Source of the DNA: Setoptus koraiensis
Taxonomy: Eukaryota > Arthropoda
Direction: 5' to 3'
Length of the DNA: 64,000 bases
Assembly (NCBI GenBank): GCA_048013815.1
Contig: CM106586.1
Span: 1,674,001-1,738,000, forward strand
The notes under the pieces were generated by a model. The model saw only the letters and a program-made list of their open reading frames with translations, did not search any database and was not told the origin of the DNA. The translations under genes and the position numbers were made by a program. Within the stretch, counting starts at the first letter, position 1, and every line of letters begins with the position of its first letter. Of the stretch, positions 23,207 through 36,608 are shown one piece after another.

Positions 23207-24147
23207 AAAAGTGGGAAGAATCTATGGGTATAAATGATTGTGGCGATAATGGCATGTTGGCGAATATCAACAGTGGCAGCAATACGTGGTGAAATTCACA
23301 AAAACAGCTGGTTCGCACGGACCGCTAGGTCCACACTATGCAAATGTGCGCGGATCTCCGGCCATCATCAACTAATGCTGGGAGTTGCAACCAACCACGA
23401 CTAAAGATTAAGAATATAGGGTAGAGTCGAAACTGATGAGGGCGACCAGTGTCAGTGAGCCCATGTGGCAAGAGTGCAATAATTTTGACCTTGTCGATCA
23501 TTTTATTGTTGCCTGATGCAAAGTACATCGGCACATGGAAAATTGTTTGAGACGTCTGATGGTTCAATAAACTGGTGGTGCGAGCCAATGTTCGCTTTTG
23601 CCTCCATATATTAGCGAACTGGATTATTGGCGCAATCGGTCTCAACTTGAGGCCTTTGCCGCACTGAAGACAGAATGCAAGTGCACTTGACCTAATGTCA
23701 TCAACACGTACTCAATAAAATGTTGGTTCGTAGACTAACTGGCCAAATAAAGTTCAATACATAATGTATAGCGGTGGTAACTGAGACAAGAATGTTTGAT
23801 TGAATCTATTGTGCAGACGCGTTAGGTAACATGTCGTTCTGTCTATTTCGGTCGTGTGAACTCTCGATGGAATGCAATTTCCAGATCAATGCCATCAGTA
23901 ATAAAGATCAATAACACGTATTAATGATTCGTCCATATTCAATCAGCGAAACAGCGACTGACCATGTGAACAGTGTCACAAACGCTTGCGCATCGTTTCT
24001 TTTAACATGGTTGCAATGGTTAGGACAGTTAGATCGCACTGCTCTTTTATCAGTTCCGTCAAGACTCTCGACTGGATGTGTCATTGGCCTAGCCAGGATG
24101 CGATTTCTCTTTATCTGGACTTGTACGTCTATTGTGTGGTAATACGC

Positions 24148-24179
24148 GTAAATGTAGGCACCCTCATGCCTACATTTAC
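24148..24179. repeat. Perfect 13-bp inverted repeat with 6-nt loop
   Basis: Arms GTAAATGTAGGCA and TGCCTACATTTAC flank CCCTCA. No T-run or coding context is present, so its role is unknown. Confidence 0.9.
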
Positions 24180-25089
24180 ATTATGATTAGTATTTTGATT
24201 ATGTCAGACCAGATTAGTTGGTGCAAACAATGAGTATGGTTGTGTAATTTAAATCAGACAATGAGACAGATTCAGAGACAAACATTACGGAGAATGCGCA
24301 AGAGCGCACATTATGGATCTAATAATTTCTCGCCCCATAAGTAGACAGCGGACAGATAATGGTTGAGATGTGATTTGATGTAGCTCAAATAACACACACT
24401 CATTACGAAACTACCCATCCATTCACAATAGAATGATGTGTGGAAGCAAGTTGCATGCTCCATTGTACCCACATCAAAAATGGTAAATCCATTAGGTCAA
24501 ATCAGGCATGACGAACATTATACAAGTGGAGACATCGATGCACTTGAACAACAAATAGCTGATCATGAAAAGTCTCCCCCGCTCAATTACAATTCTTGGC
24601 ATAGACATATATTTGTTTGTACCAGACAATTGGTTGTTGGGGTTGTTTTTTGCCAGACATCATTGCTTGTGTTTGTTGCGAAATGTTGCTCCGAAAGGAT
24701 TTCCAATTTGGAACTTTCGCGAAAAGACGGTTCGTTCGAAATTTCACTTGTGGCAAGCGAAGGATCGCTGGTCGAGTTACCCGATAGGTTGTCGCCTACA
24801 ACTTGTGGGCGGCTCATTTTGCGACATTAATCATGGCCCGATAATTACTTTGTTTGCATCATTTGTATTAGCTCGCTGCTCACTGACCATTCGATCGGAC
24901 GCAACGTCACATGAGATTGTCACAAATTGAGGAAATGAGATTCCGATGAAAATTGAGAAGAAATCGAGAGGCCGCACAAATTTGACAAGAGGCCGCTGAA
25001 CTTGACAGAGTCAGATGGTAGCAGTCACAAGAGATGCGATGGCTCTACTTTTTCAAATGTACAAACGATAAGGAGGTCCCGTCGAGCTT

Positions 25090-25090
<1 letters not shown>

Positions 25091-25136
<46 letters not shown>
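25091..25136. repeat. (CT)23 microsatellite
   Basis: Uninterrupted CT tract of 46 bases. Confidence 0.97.
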
Positions 25137-25141
<5 letters not shown>

Positions 25142-28079
25142 CCCGCTTGGCGTGCATTTCGGCGTAGCAAATGAGGTCAAGCTGAGGTACAATAATAACA
25201 ACAATGGTATATTCACTTTTCAACTGGTCAGCAATGTTGTTGCGTGAGTTGGCTTGCTTGCTGTCACGAGAATGGAAAAGAATTGTGCTCGACGATGGCG
25301 GTGATTACGAAAACCATGACAACACATCACGCAGTGATAATACACATAATAGGGGCACAAACAGCACGCGCAAACATCTACGCCAAACTATTTATCCGAC
25401 TGTCTCTGCTGTTCGTTTGTCTGCTGCCCAGTTGCTTATTGTTAGTCATTATGGCGTGCTGAGGACCCTCGAGAGCCCATTCGCACAGTTGGTCGCACTG
25501 ATCGTTTGGTTAGCCGGGCAAAGTTTGCTGGCCGGCAACTAACTGGATGCGACAAGGTCGTGGCGCACTCTCTTTCAAGTTGATTATTTGATTCGGCCAG
25601 GAAAAGATTGCATTTCGCCGGGCCTCTGCTGTTCGGTGGCTGGTGCCATCCGTTGTCATTGTCCGTGCCGTTGTTGCTGCCGCTGGTCAGTTTAAGGGCC
25701 AACACAAAGGTTAATAGGGGTCGCAGAGATTTGGCGAAACCAGACACTGGCCAGCCAGCCGGTCAGCCAGCCAGATTGCATATTTGGTCCCGGTCGAATA
25801 TTTGCTTGCAAACTACTGCGCACATAATTTATAGACTGATAACCGCTGGTGCACATGGGGCCCCAATGACGATGGCGACGCTCACCGATGACGATGACGA
25901 CAATCACAGTGGTAGCTACGGCGCCACTCACCATGACGGAACAATGTATTGTGTATGGAAGGGGCCTCCAGTTGGCCAGTTGAGCATCAAAGAGGCCCAC
26001 TTAGATTGATGGCGGAATTCTTTTCCATTGTGTTGACCCTGGCCTAAATTTTGTCGGGCTTGCCACTGGAGGCAAGCGCCAATTGTGTCCCCACTGCTCA
26101 CTGTTCGCTGTTCGCTGTTCGCTGTATGCATGCTACTGGCAGCCCCATCATCAATTGGGCTGCCCACATACAGTAACGCAAACGCCGTATCCAAACAACA
26201 ACAACGACAATAATAACAACATTAATACCAAGCAGCCTATTAATGTGCTGTTGCCGGCAATGCAAGCTTTATCCAAAACTGATCTCTCTGCCCAGTACTA
26301 ACAGCCAGTAATTTGCCAGCAGACAACAGAAATAATATAAAAAAGGATAATTGATTGTCGGTAGCGGGCTCAGTCAGTGTCTGGTTGCACAACAACGCCA
26401 GCTTTGTAATCATTAACACTTGCGTGGGCTCCAAATAATAGCTTTGACTTGGCTATTTGATCATCAGTGGCTCGGGATCAACAAGGTGATCTCAGAGGTG
26501 AGCTGCAGGCCGAGAGGACATGAGGAAGTGAGTGATCGTTATCATTTGTTTGTTTGCTGTTGCCATTGCAGTGCAATGACGACAAAACAATGAATGCACA
26601 CAATAAATTGTAATGTCTGCGAATTTGTCTCAGCCACAACAATGCGAGGCCCAGGCTCATCAATTATCAATTGCAGACAACATGCGATGACAAGTTATTG
26701 CTGAAGCAGCTCATTTGGTCGAGTAGTATGAATGCAAAATCAAGATCAATTCTGTGGTTTCTTTTTGCTGTCTGTGTCACCAACGGCGACGCTCGATCAG
26801 CCAGTTGCAGCAGTCCAATTAACCCATATAGCTAGAATATTATATTTGCACGCTGATGCGGATATTCTAGAATATGTCGCTGTGAATATATTGTGACTTG
26901 TTCGATCACTGATTAGTGTCTAGGAATTATGTTTGCGTCATCATCACAACTTGTGTGATTCACAAGTGATTGGCTACCAGTTGTTTGCAATCAGACAATC
27001 ACTGTCACTTGTTGACAGTTTAATCATCATAGGAGCTGTCAGAAATGTGTAACTGGTCAAAGTGGGCCGTTCACTGGACCGCTTGCACGCGTTCGCACGT
27101 GTGTTGCAAGTGGCAAGCAGTTTTGCGAGTGATCGGTCCACTGAAAAGCCTGTTAGCCCGCTGGCCCAGTTAGAAAAAACGAAGCGCGATGAAACGGTGC
27201 AAATGACGCGATGAGGCCCAGTGAAAAATGTGCATAACGGTGACAGATAAAGCCAGAAGGGAGAGGACATAGACCCCAACATGATAATATAATAAGGATA
27301 ATTGATCGTGGGCATGCTTTATGCACACACGGACTAACGAGCACGAGGAATGAGGCCAGCTTATTGGCCTTGTTAGATGGACACACGGGCACAGCTGTTG
27401 TTGTTGGGCCAGTGAGGGTGTTCAAGTGGCAGCGTTCAAGTGACAGCGTTCAAGTGGCACTGGGCTCGCTCGAAACGGTGTCAATGATTGCTGCATAATA
27501 ATGCATATTAAGCTTGCTGGTGTTGTCGTTGTCGCTGTTGCTGTCACTGTCGTCGTTGTCAGTAGTGTTGACGACTTTATACGGCTAGCTTTATGCAGGA
27601 ACGGCTAGCTGTCGTGTAGCTGGGGGACAAGTCGTCAGTTGCAACTGTCAACTGTTAAATTTCTGTATCTGTCATGTGTGTGTGTGTGTGTGCCATTGGG
27701 CCATTGGTGCTAATAGCGACGGTCATCATCCACAAAAACAATAACAAAAGCAAGATTTAGAGCACAACGAAAGGGTTACAATGGTTGTCGTTTAAAACGG
27801 CATGATGAGCACGTGCCGTGGTCTCGTTTGGCCGTCGGGACCTGGGCTCATTTGGCTGTCAATGTGGCCCTGTTATATCGATCAACGAGTTGATGCAGTT
27901 GCCCAAGCGAATTGCCTTTAATGCTGTCACCCGATAGCCTAGTTTTGATGTTTTATTTTTGGGTTTTATTATTATGCGTCATTTGCCTGGTGCCACTACC
28001 ATTTACTTGCAGCCTTCAATTCAACTAAAACAACTCATGATGCACCCAGCCAGTGTCTATCCATTGATCGAGGCACTGC

Positions 28080-28145
28080 CATTCAGTGTTCGGCGGCATT
28101 CAGTGGTCGGCGGCATTCAGTGGTCGGCGGCATTCATTGGTTGGG
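28080..28145. repeat. 17-bp tandem repeat, about 3.5 units
   Basis: Unit CATTCAGTGGTCGGCGG repeated with few changes. Confidence 0.9.
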
Positions 28146-29697
28146 CCATTGGCGGCCCCCGTGCGTTGCGTCACCATAACACTCAATTGATCAGTCAGTT
28201 TGTTTATTTGTGGGCGTGCAATTGCCAATGCAAAGTTGTCGCACTGACATACAATTGTCGACTGCGTTTATTTGACGTCACCTGGTCACAGGCGCACAAG
28301 ATCGAATAACAGGGGCCCCTTTAAGATTGAATCACGTGTACACAAAGCTCGCAAAAAGACATCACATGTGTTTGTCGTGCGCGTGCCTCGCCGTGATATT
28401 CTAGCACTTTACTTACGTTCTGCCTCTGATCTCTAGTCAATGGGAATCCCCGAGCCAGCCGAACAAGCTCACCGGCTGCACACCAGAGGCCAGATATTGT
28501 TGCCAGCAAGAGAGTGCAAAAACAGATAAATTATTGTCGCATTTAAACAGGCAAACACACACACTCACAAAAGCCTTACATGCCTTTTAAAGAATATGCA
28601 TGCGCAGCGTCTAGAAACAAGCGATGGCCATGAAATCAAAGTTCAATCTATGAATAAATAATAAGTATTTAATTTGTTCCTGTTGTCAATGACAGAACAA
28701 GCGTGCCGACTTCTATCGAAGTCTTGCCACATTGTCGGCGTGCGTGCCTCATAAGCCGCCTACCGTCGCCCACTATCGCCTGCTGAACGTATTGAACCAA
28801 CCAACCAACCAGGTTCAGACAAGTCGCACAAATGCACCTGCAACGGCCTACGCTGCTCGTGGCGTAATCTATTTGCTCTCAAACTTGCAAAGAGCAAGCT
28901 GGCACAGCCGGCCCGTCGGTAGTCGGCGTGCCGGTCGCATCCAATTGCAGTCCAATGGAACCGCTGGAATGGGCAACGTGCAAGCAGCGAACAACGACCA
29001 CCAATCACTTCCGTTTCCATCTATCTTTAACCCGATGATAAATCATCGCCAAGCCATCATTGTTGACGCAATCGTCAATCTGTGCGCCGCGTGTTTGTGT
29101 TAGTGTGCGTGTGTTTTTTGTTTTTTGTTTCATTATTCTATCAGCCGGCAAACAAACTTTCAAAACAACTGCTCGCGGCCAACAAAGGCAGCGACCTTGC
29201 CGGGCGAGGTGGCCCCGAGGCCTGTTGTTGCCGGAACGCAGGCCCGAATGCGGGCGTGCGTTCTATTCGGGGAATCGGTGTGCTAGGTGACGCGAATAGA
29301 ACTCAGTGCTGATTCCAAGTTCGAACAGGAGGCTTCCATGGGCGCCCAGTTGCATAGAAATCGGACACTGTAGCCATTATAATTCACTATTATTTGGGGG
29401 CCACAAAGCGAGCGTGCACAAAGCACTGTCACTGTCACTGTCATATGTTGTTATATGGCAAACAACAAAGTTGTAGCCTGTATAATTAAAGTGTGTGCTC
29501 TGTGCGCGCCTAAATCTAATTAGTTCAAACCAATCTAGCCAGTTTAGTGATCAGTTTAGCGCTAATTAGCGCTCACTTGGGGCCGCCAATTCTCAGTAAT
29601 AATAAGCTGATGATGCGGCACCTTTTCAGGTTGCCACTTGCGGCAAAAGTGCCAAAGTGGCAAGCTGCCAACATGTAAATCTGATCTGGCCAGACTC

Positions 29698-29729
29698 TAT
29701 AATATAATATAATATTATATTATATTATA
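29698..29729. repeat. Perfect 32-bp AT palindrome
   Basis: Two 16-base arms, TATAATATAATATAAT and its complement, meet without a spacer. It could extrude as a cruciform. It consists only of A and T. Confidence 0.95.
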
Positions 29730-30002
29730 AGGTTTGTTGGAGCGCGGCTGCTTTGTCATTTGCGAGGGCGCTGTCATCGATTGATTGTCGTCAGCAGTGC
29801 GTCTGATCTATATTTTGCTCGAGTTAGCCTCATTTGTGCAGCTTGTTTTGTTGCAATTATGCTAACTAACTAATGCCGGGCCACTTGCAATGACGATTTC
29901 GATTCATGTGAATCTATTAATGAACTAGCACTGTCATCTAGTTGTCAACTAGACTCCAGTTGCCAGAGGTGCCAGTTAGCTAGTTTGCATACACACGCCA
30001 CT

Positions 30003-30086
30003 GCACGCCAACAGACGCCAATGCACGCTGCCGACAGACGCCGACAGACGCCGACAGACGCCGTTAGACGCCGTTAGACGCCGACG
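30003..30086. repeat. 10-bp tandem repeat (CCGACAGACG type)
   Basis: Around eight units of CCGACAGACG, CCGTTAGACG and close variants. Confidence 0.9.
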
Positions 30087-30428
30087 GAATCGACCCATAA
30101 ATTACACGCTACAGGAAGCGGCTGGCAAGCGAGCTCTGTGGGCTCGTTGGCTTGCTGCGCTATCTCGCCGGTGAAGTCTCGCCAGCGAAGTCTCGCCAGC
30201 GGCAGTCTCGACTTTGCGAGCAACAATCGTACAAACTGTGTACGTTTGCATGGTAGCGCCAACATAGTATAATATTGTTTGTCAGCCAGTGATTGCTTGG
30301 TCGGCGGCCCGCTGGATAAAAGTTGTCCATGACAGGGATCATTCAACTCAAAACGGTTTTTTGCATTAGTTTGGCGACTGTTCTGGCAGCATGTTGTTCG
30401 GTCGCCGTTGCCCGCTTCTTCGCTCGCT

Positions 30429-30475
30429 GTTTGTTGCCGTCTCTCTGTTTGTTGCCGTCTCTCTGTTTGTCGCTG
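30429..30475. repeat. 18-bp tandem repeat, about 2.6 units
   Basis: Two exact units of GTTTGTTGCCGTCTCTCT and a partial third. Confidence 0.9.
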
Positions 30476-31541
30476 TGGTGAAAAACGAGTATCACACCTT
30501 CGCGTGAGAACAGGATAAAGCCTGGTCGAGCGAGCCGAACTGAGCCCAATCTCTATTATCCATTTCTGCAACAATTTGCCATGTGAGCGGCCAATCATGG
30601 CACTAGATTAGTTTAATGGTGGCGCTAATTGTTGTCGACGGCACACAGTACGCGCCGTTAGTGAGTTTTTGCCAACGCCAACCACAATTGTCAAGTGCCG
30701 GCAATCAATTATTTTTAGCATTATTTACGTATCAAGCACCAACAAACTGACTGTTTTGTGAGTGAACTAGATGATGATTAGTGAGTTGAATTGCTTGCAT
30801 CACCTGTGTGTCAGTCGTGTGTGACTCGCAGGCTGTGAGTGTTGTGGTGATTTTTTAGGCCGCCAAGTAACACCAACACACTTGTCAGTGGATGACAGGC
30901 GACATGACAGGTGAGTAGGGTCGCTTTGCATGGCTTTGCATGGCAGCATGCAGCACAATGTATCAACCATCACCGAATGCACAGTTGGCCAGCTCGTGTC
31001 AACACACTCACGCCATCAGTTGGCTAACAAGTGGTTATTGGATTAGTGGCGAATGTCGCGAGTCGCGACGGAAGCTCATCATGTAAGTGCGTTTATGTGA
31101 GCAACTTTGCCAACAAACAATTAGTGCGTCCAATTAAACCTTGTACGTGTCACCCATTAACCTAGCCGCTAGGTTGCATTAGCCGCTAGGTGCATGCACA
31201 AGAGCACTTCACCGATACCAATTTTATTAACTCTGCCAGCTACACAAGCAATAGTCAGCAACACACACACGACGAGCGTTCACAATAAACGGTAAAAGCG
31301 GCAAAATTTGCATAGTTGCGTCATATTTAATGTGGCCCCGTTAATTGGCCCTTTATGTGAGTATGTACAATAACAAAAGTTGCTATTTTGTGTGCATGCC
31401 TGGCGTTGGTTGTTTCGACAATCGTTATTTCGACAATCATTATTTCGGCACATCTATCTCATGTGCGCATATGTTATCGCACAAACTCGCTTATTTTTCA
31501 TATAACGCTCATCGGGGGCGAGCTCGCCAAGCATCGGCAGC

Positions 31542-31583
31542 CGAGCATTGGCAGGCGAGCATTGGCAGGCGAGCATTGGCAGC
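31542..31583. repeat. 14-bp tandem repeat, 3 units
   Basis: Unit CGAGCATTGGCAGG, preceded by degenerate related units from about 31521. Confidence 0.88.
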
Positions 31584-32074
31584 GCCAACAAAAGAGAGAG
31601 ATAAACTCTCAGAGGCTGGCAGAGAGCGGGAATGTTGCTCGTAAGAAGTGAGCTGAAGAATGCCAATTCTACCGATAATAACTCATCTGCCATCTGCCTT
31701 GTGTCTCGTCGCTGCATTGTCTTTTGGCGCTACGTGCCAGTTAATAAACTAAACAAACTACCGTCTACCGTCTACCATCTGGTGCCTCGCCGTTTATCGT
31801 CGCCGTCTTGCCAACGCATCTCGTGCGTCTCAGACTGAGACTCTCAGTGCGTCTCGCCAGCGCGTCTTGTCAAGATCAAGGCCATTGTTGTTTGTGCATT
31901 GTTGTAGGTTGGCTGTCGCAGCGATCACCAGCGATTCAATGGGCGATAGGCAATAGGAAATGGGTGACACGACAAACGACACGACACGGCACGACAAGAC
32001 ACGACAAGACGAGTCAAGTGAGTTGAGTTGAGCCGCCTTAAAACTACTGTCACCAGATATTAATAGCGCGCTCT

Positions 32075-32110
32075 CTCAACATATCTCAACATATCTCAAC
32101 ATATCTCAAC
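32075..32110. repeat. 10-bp tandem repeat, about 3.6 units
   Basis: Unit ATATCTCAAC. Confidence 0.9.
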
Positions 32111-32210
32111 GTATCGGCACGTTCCCCGGTTCCACTAGATGGGCATCCAGTTATTCCAGTTGGCCGACAATGTTGGCAGTTGTTGCGTTGTGTTTTGTGT
32201 TTTGCGACGC

Positions 32211-32260
32211 CAACAACAGCCAACAACAGCCAACAACAGCCAACCACGGCCAACAATGGC
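32211..32260. repeat. 10-bp tandem repeat, 5 units
   Basis: Unit CAACAACAGC, the last two units diverged. Confidence 0.9.
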
Positions 32261-33017
32261 AATAAAAACAACTTATTCACACACAATCGCATAATAGAAC
32301 TAGATACGCCGACATAACAACACATCTAATAGCTACTACTTATGACATCTTATCAAGCGTAACAACAATATGATTTGATTTGACTCTCGCTGGCTGCTTG
32401 AATTTTACCTAACTTGACAATAATAGTAATAAAAAACTAACGGAATATTGGCTCACATTTTGTGAGTGGCGCGCACAGTTGAACATTTGGCTTATATTTG
32501 GGATATTGGTTCGCAGTCACGTTTGCATGTGCAGCCGGCCTGTTAAGTCACTACAACTGGCTGTTCAATTGCAAGCGACACAATCAAACAGACACACGAA
32601 TAAGCGGATTATTTGCCCAGATTATTGCTCACTTTTTCATCTGGCTGCTGCGTGTCATCTCGCCACATCAAGCCGGCTCACACCGTGCGAGAGCTGTGGC
32701 GAAATAATGGCCAACTAGCCAGGGGGCGCCCAACTGCGTCTTGTGACAAGACTCTTGTCTATCCGGCTGTTCAACTGTTCGGATGTTCGGCTGTTCAACT
32801 TGGCAGCGTCTCGAGAGCAGACGCTGTTGAACATTGCGCCACAACAGCATCGCTTGTATCGCGACAACGACAGCGGCCATGACAATGACAATGAAAATGA
32901 ACAATAACAATCACATTATCATACACTATTTGCATCATCAACAATCACGTGTTACATATACATATTTGCAGTGCAGTTGTTTGTTTGTTGTCATTGTTAT
33001 TACTGCGGTTGTTGCCT

Positions 33018-33081
33018 GCACCGACTTGCACCGACTTGCACCAACTGGCACCGAATGGCACCCACTGGCACCCACTGGCAC
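33018..33081. repeat. 10-bp tandem repeat, about 6 units
   Basis: Units GCACCGACTT, GCACCAACTG, GCACCCACTG and variants. Confidence 0.9.
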
Positions 33082-34133
33082 TAAAAAAGTCGACAAGACC
33101 AATATTGTTGCAGCCAGTGTAAGAGCATTAGCTGGCACAGAGGAAATGAAACGAAACGGAATGGCGAAACTTGAGCTGCAAGTTGCTCGCGTTCGACAGT
33201 GGCGTTCGAGCGGCAGCTTGCGCGCACGTTGCAACCGTGACGCGCCACCACGCCGCCGATAGAGATGTGAATGCTTATAATCATCGTCATCGATGACATC
33301 ACCGCAACGACTCGCTGCGCCCCATCGTCTCGCCCTTGCCGAGTCACCCGTCTCGCCGCTCTCGACTAGCTCGCCGCTCTCAACAATCTCGCCGCTCTCA
33401 ACAAGCTCGCCAGTCGCTCAATGTCGGCCAACGGCGGACCGCTTCTCAACGCTGCTCAACTCTTCGCGACGCTTCTCAACGCTTCTTGAGGCTGCTCAAT
33501 ACTGCTCAGGGCCAACTGAGCTCGCTGGTGGGCTCAATGTCACTCAAGTACCATCATCATTTTCAAACAAGCGAACTCTTTTTATTATTCAATTGGTTGT
33601 TGCATTACGGCTCGCCAGTATTACGGCTGGCGAGTGGCGAGTGGCGAGCTTGGCGTGGCCGGCACACTGGCACGGCTCATTTGGTTTGGCGGGCCCACAA
33701 ATGCACAATGTAAACGTAACTGGCTGCGATGTAATGCAAAATGTAATGATTGCTCTATTATGACGGCCCAATGATGGGCCAATGCAAACGAAATGAAATT
33801 GCAAATCGCAAATCTTGATTCGCCGTTTGCAGTGCGCAATGCACAATCCGCAAATACGCTCGCCGAATGGAAAAAGCAGCTACTCAAGTGACCATCATAA
33901 TCGCGTTGAGCGCATTAAATGGCCACTCACTTTGTGTGCTGCCCCGCACTTGCACTCACCAGCATAACGGTTGGCCAGCTCAACGACAAAACGGCCCGCT
34001 GCTGGCCAACTGAATCAGTGGCACTCATGTGTGGCCCATGTATTGGCGTATGGCGCTTGGCGCAATTGGGCTAAAAAGTAAACGCTGGCCCGCGTTACGT
34101 AAGTACCCACATATCCTTGAACTAGATAGTGTA

Positions 34134-34633
34134 NNNNNNNNNNNNNNNNNNNNNNNNNNNNNNNNNNNNNNNNNNNNNNNNNNNNNNNNNNNNNNNNNNN
34201 NNNNNNNNNNNNNNNNNNNNNNNNNNNNNNNNNNNNNNNNNNNNNNNNNNNNNNNNNNNNNNNNNNNNNNNNNNNNNNNNNNNNNNNNNNNNNNNNNNNN
34301 NNNNNNNNNNNNNNNNNNNNNNNNNNNNNNNNNNNNNNNNNNNNNNNNNNNNNNNNNNNNNNNNNNNNNNNNNNNNNNNNNNNNNNNNNNNNNNNNNNNN
34401 NNNNNNNNNNNNNNNNNNNNNNNNNNNNNNNNNNNNNNNNNNNNNNNNNNNNNNNNNNNNNNNNNNNNNNNNNNNNNNNNNNNNNNNNNNNNNNNNNNNN
34501 NNNNNNNNNNNNNNNNNNNNNNNNNNNNNNNNNNNNNNNNNNNNNNNNNNNNNNNNNNNNNNNNNNNNNNNNNNNNNNNNNNNNNNNNNNNNNNNNNNNN
34601 NNNNNNNNNNNNNNNNNNNNNNNNNNNNNNNNN
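34134..34633. other. Assembly gap (500 N)
   Basis: Exactly 500 N, a size commonly used as a placeholder, so the true distance is unknown. Any open frame drawn across it is artificial. Confidence 0.99.
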
Positions 34634-36090
34634 AGATAGAGTGCAAGCAAGCAAGCGAACGAGTTAAGGCACCGCTGTCCGCCAGTGGCCCAGACCGGCG
34701 GCCGAATCAGTTCGAGTTGCAGCTCGCACAACTGGACAATTGCGCACGAGACACAGGTGAGTGCGCCAATCAGTGTGCCAGCGGTCAGAGAGCTTAGCTA
34801 CGGGCGCCCATCGGCCCAGTTGCCCAGTTGCTCATTATCGCACACAAACGGCGCACACAAGCTCGTGCAGAATCTGTAGATGTGCAGAGTGTAGACGAAT
34901 GACGAATGTATATGTGTATGACGAATGGAGCGACCATCGATCACCGTGCTCGTGTGGCACGATGCTGGCCCGGGATTTGGCCAATTGTTGGCCCGATATT
35001 ATGCAAGTATTAGGCCAATCAGTTTTTGCGAGCTGCAACTGGCAGCCATAAGTGTGAGTGTGCTTGTGCGCGATTTAAATTTGACCATCTATGCACTGTA
35101 AAGCTTGTCAGCTGCAGTGTCGGCAAGTGGCCGCTGGTCAGCACGCTGGCCACTGGCGGTGGGCCACTCGAGAGCCACTGCGACACTGCTCACCTATAGC
35201 TGTGGCTGGCCCACTAACGAGCTGACGACACACAGCCCGCGTGTGACACAGGTGACAGGCACAGTCAGCCGTTAACTGGCCAGACAAACGAAACGTCAAT
35301 GAAAGTTTGTTGGCGGCAAAGAGATGTGGCGAGACTCACTCATAATGTGAATGTATCGCACAAAACAAACGTCGGCCATTCGACTCGGACGATCCGAGCG
35401 AGCCCTGCCAAAAACAACAAATTACTTGCACATTGCGAGCCCCTTTGACGCAAACAATGTGTGCCGTCCACACAGACACAGTGTGCGCCAGTTATAAATA
35501 AATGGATCTGGCGCGTTCGTAGGCGCTCTTGGCGCACTTGTGTGTTCACTAACGGACGATGATGCAACAAACCTGCCCGACAATTGCCTAACAGTGTCAG
35601 GCTGACACTGTTGGCTGGCTGGCAATATTTGTTGGCAGCAGCAGTTTATTAGGACACAGTTAAAATGGCATAATCAGACCCTATTAAGTGTGTGTGTTGT
35701 TTTTGGTTCACGTCACCACGACAACTCAGCGTCACCGTTAATGGTGCTGATGTAAGCGCGCGCACAATCGCATTATAATCACCATTTATACTTAAATATG
35801 CATGCAGTCGCAATATGACATGCACAGATATTTATCACCATCGTGCGATGGGGCCCAGTGATGGCGCAATATGGGCGATATGCGCACACACTGCCAAAAG
35901 TTGTGCTGGCTACCGTTAGCCAGCAAGCTCTGCCAACAAGCTCGACGCTCGGTGTGTTTGTCGGCAGTCGCATTGTTTGTGTTGCGTCATCTCGCGAGTG
36001 CCATTTTGTGAGGTGAGTGCACACTTAACATTTGCCTACATGCAAGCGCGTATCCCCAAGCACAAGCCACCCTAAGTGCGTTGAATCTCG

Positions 36091-36128
36091 ACTGCGCCAG
36101 TCGGACTGCGCCAGTCGGACTGCGCCAG
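36091..36128. repeat. 14-bp tandem repeat, 2.7 units
   Basis: Unit ACTGCGCCAGTCGG. Confidence 0.9.
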
Positions 36129-36560
36129 CGAGCGACCTTGAAATGTTGAACACACACACGCACACCGTTCAAAAGTGACTCGAAATTGTCAATTGTCGTT
36201 GCTGTCTCAACGCCATCGCCATGATCGCCAGTCTACATGATCGACAGCAACGCTCAGGACACTAGTGACAACACCGGCGACACAACGACAATTGACATTG
36301 ATGCGCGTTTTTCATTTATTGCACGTGCAAATGAGTGCGTCGTGATGCGAATTGCGTGTCGTTGCTGGCATCGCGTGTCACTGCTGCGTTTAAGCGCACA
36401 AGCCGGCTGACAGGTGCATCAGGTAGGCGAGGCGGGGGCGTGCTAACACGAAAACATGCAAAACTAAACTGACTGGCCAGCAGCCAGCAGCCAGCCCGCA
36501 GCGTGCATGCGGCAGCCAATTGGCCAATTGACAGCTCACCTGTCTGACCAGTGCCGCAGC

Positions 36561-36608
36561 TGTGAATGGGACTGTGAATGGGACTGTGAATGGGGCTGTT
36601 AATGGGGC
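36561..36608. repeat. 12-bp tandem repeat, 4 units
   Basis: Unit TGTGAATGGGAC with single changes in the last two units. Confidence 0.92.

Larger units (their letters stand above)
23207..34133. other. Long gene-free stretch, left of the assembly gap
   Basis: About 11 kb without a supportable gene. An open frame near 24438-24830 contains a coding-like patch (VNPLGQIRHDEHYTSG) that I cannot assign. From about 25.5 kb the DNA becomes richer in G+C and is crowded with related short words such as GGCCAG, CCAGTT, GTTGGC and CAATTG. It also carries many 10-18 bp tandem arrays listed separately. Confidence 0.5.

Noticed and set aside
34015-34797. Long open frames spanning the N run
   Set aside because: They exist only because N codons are read as open. 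The flanks show no coding signal.
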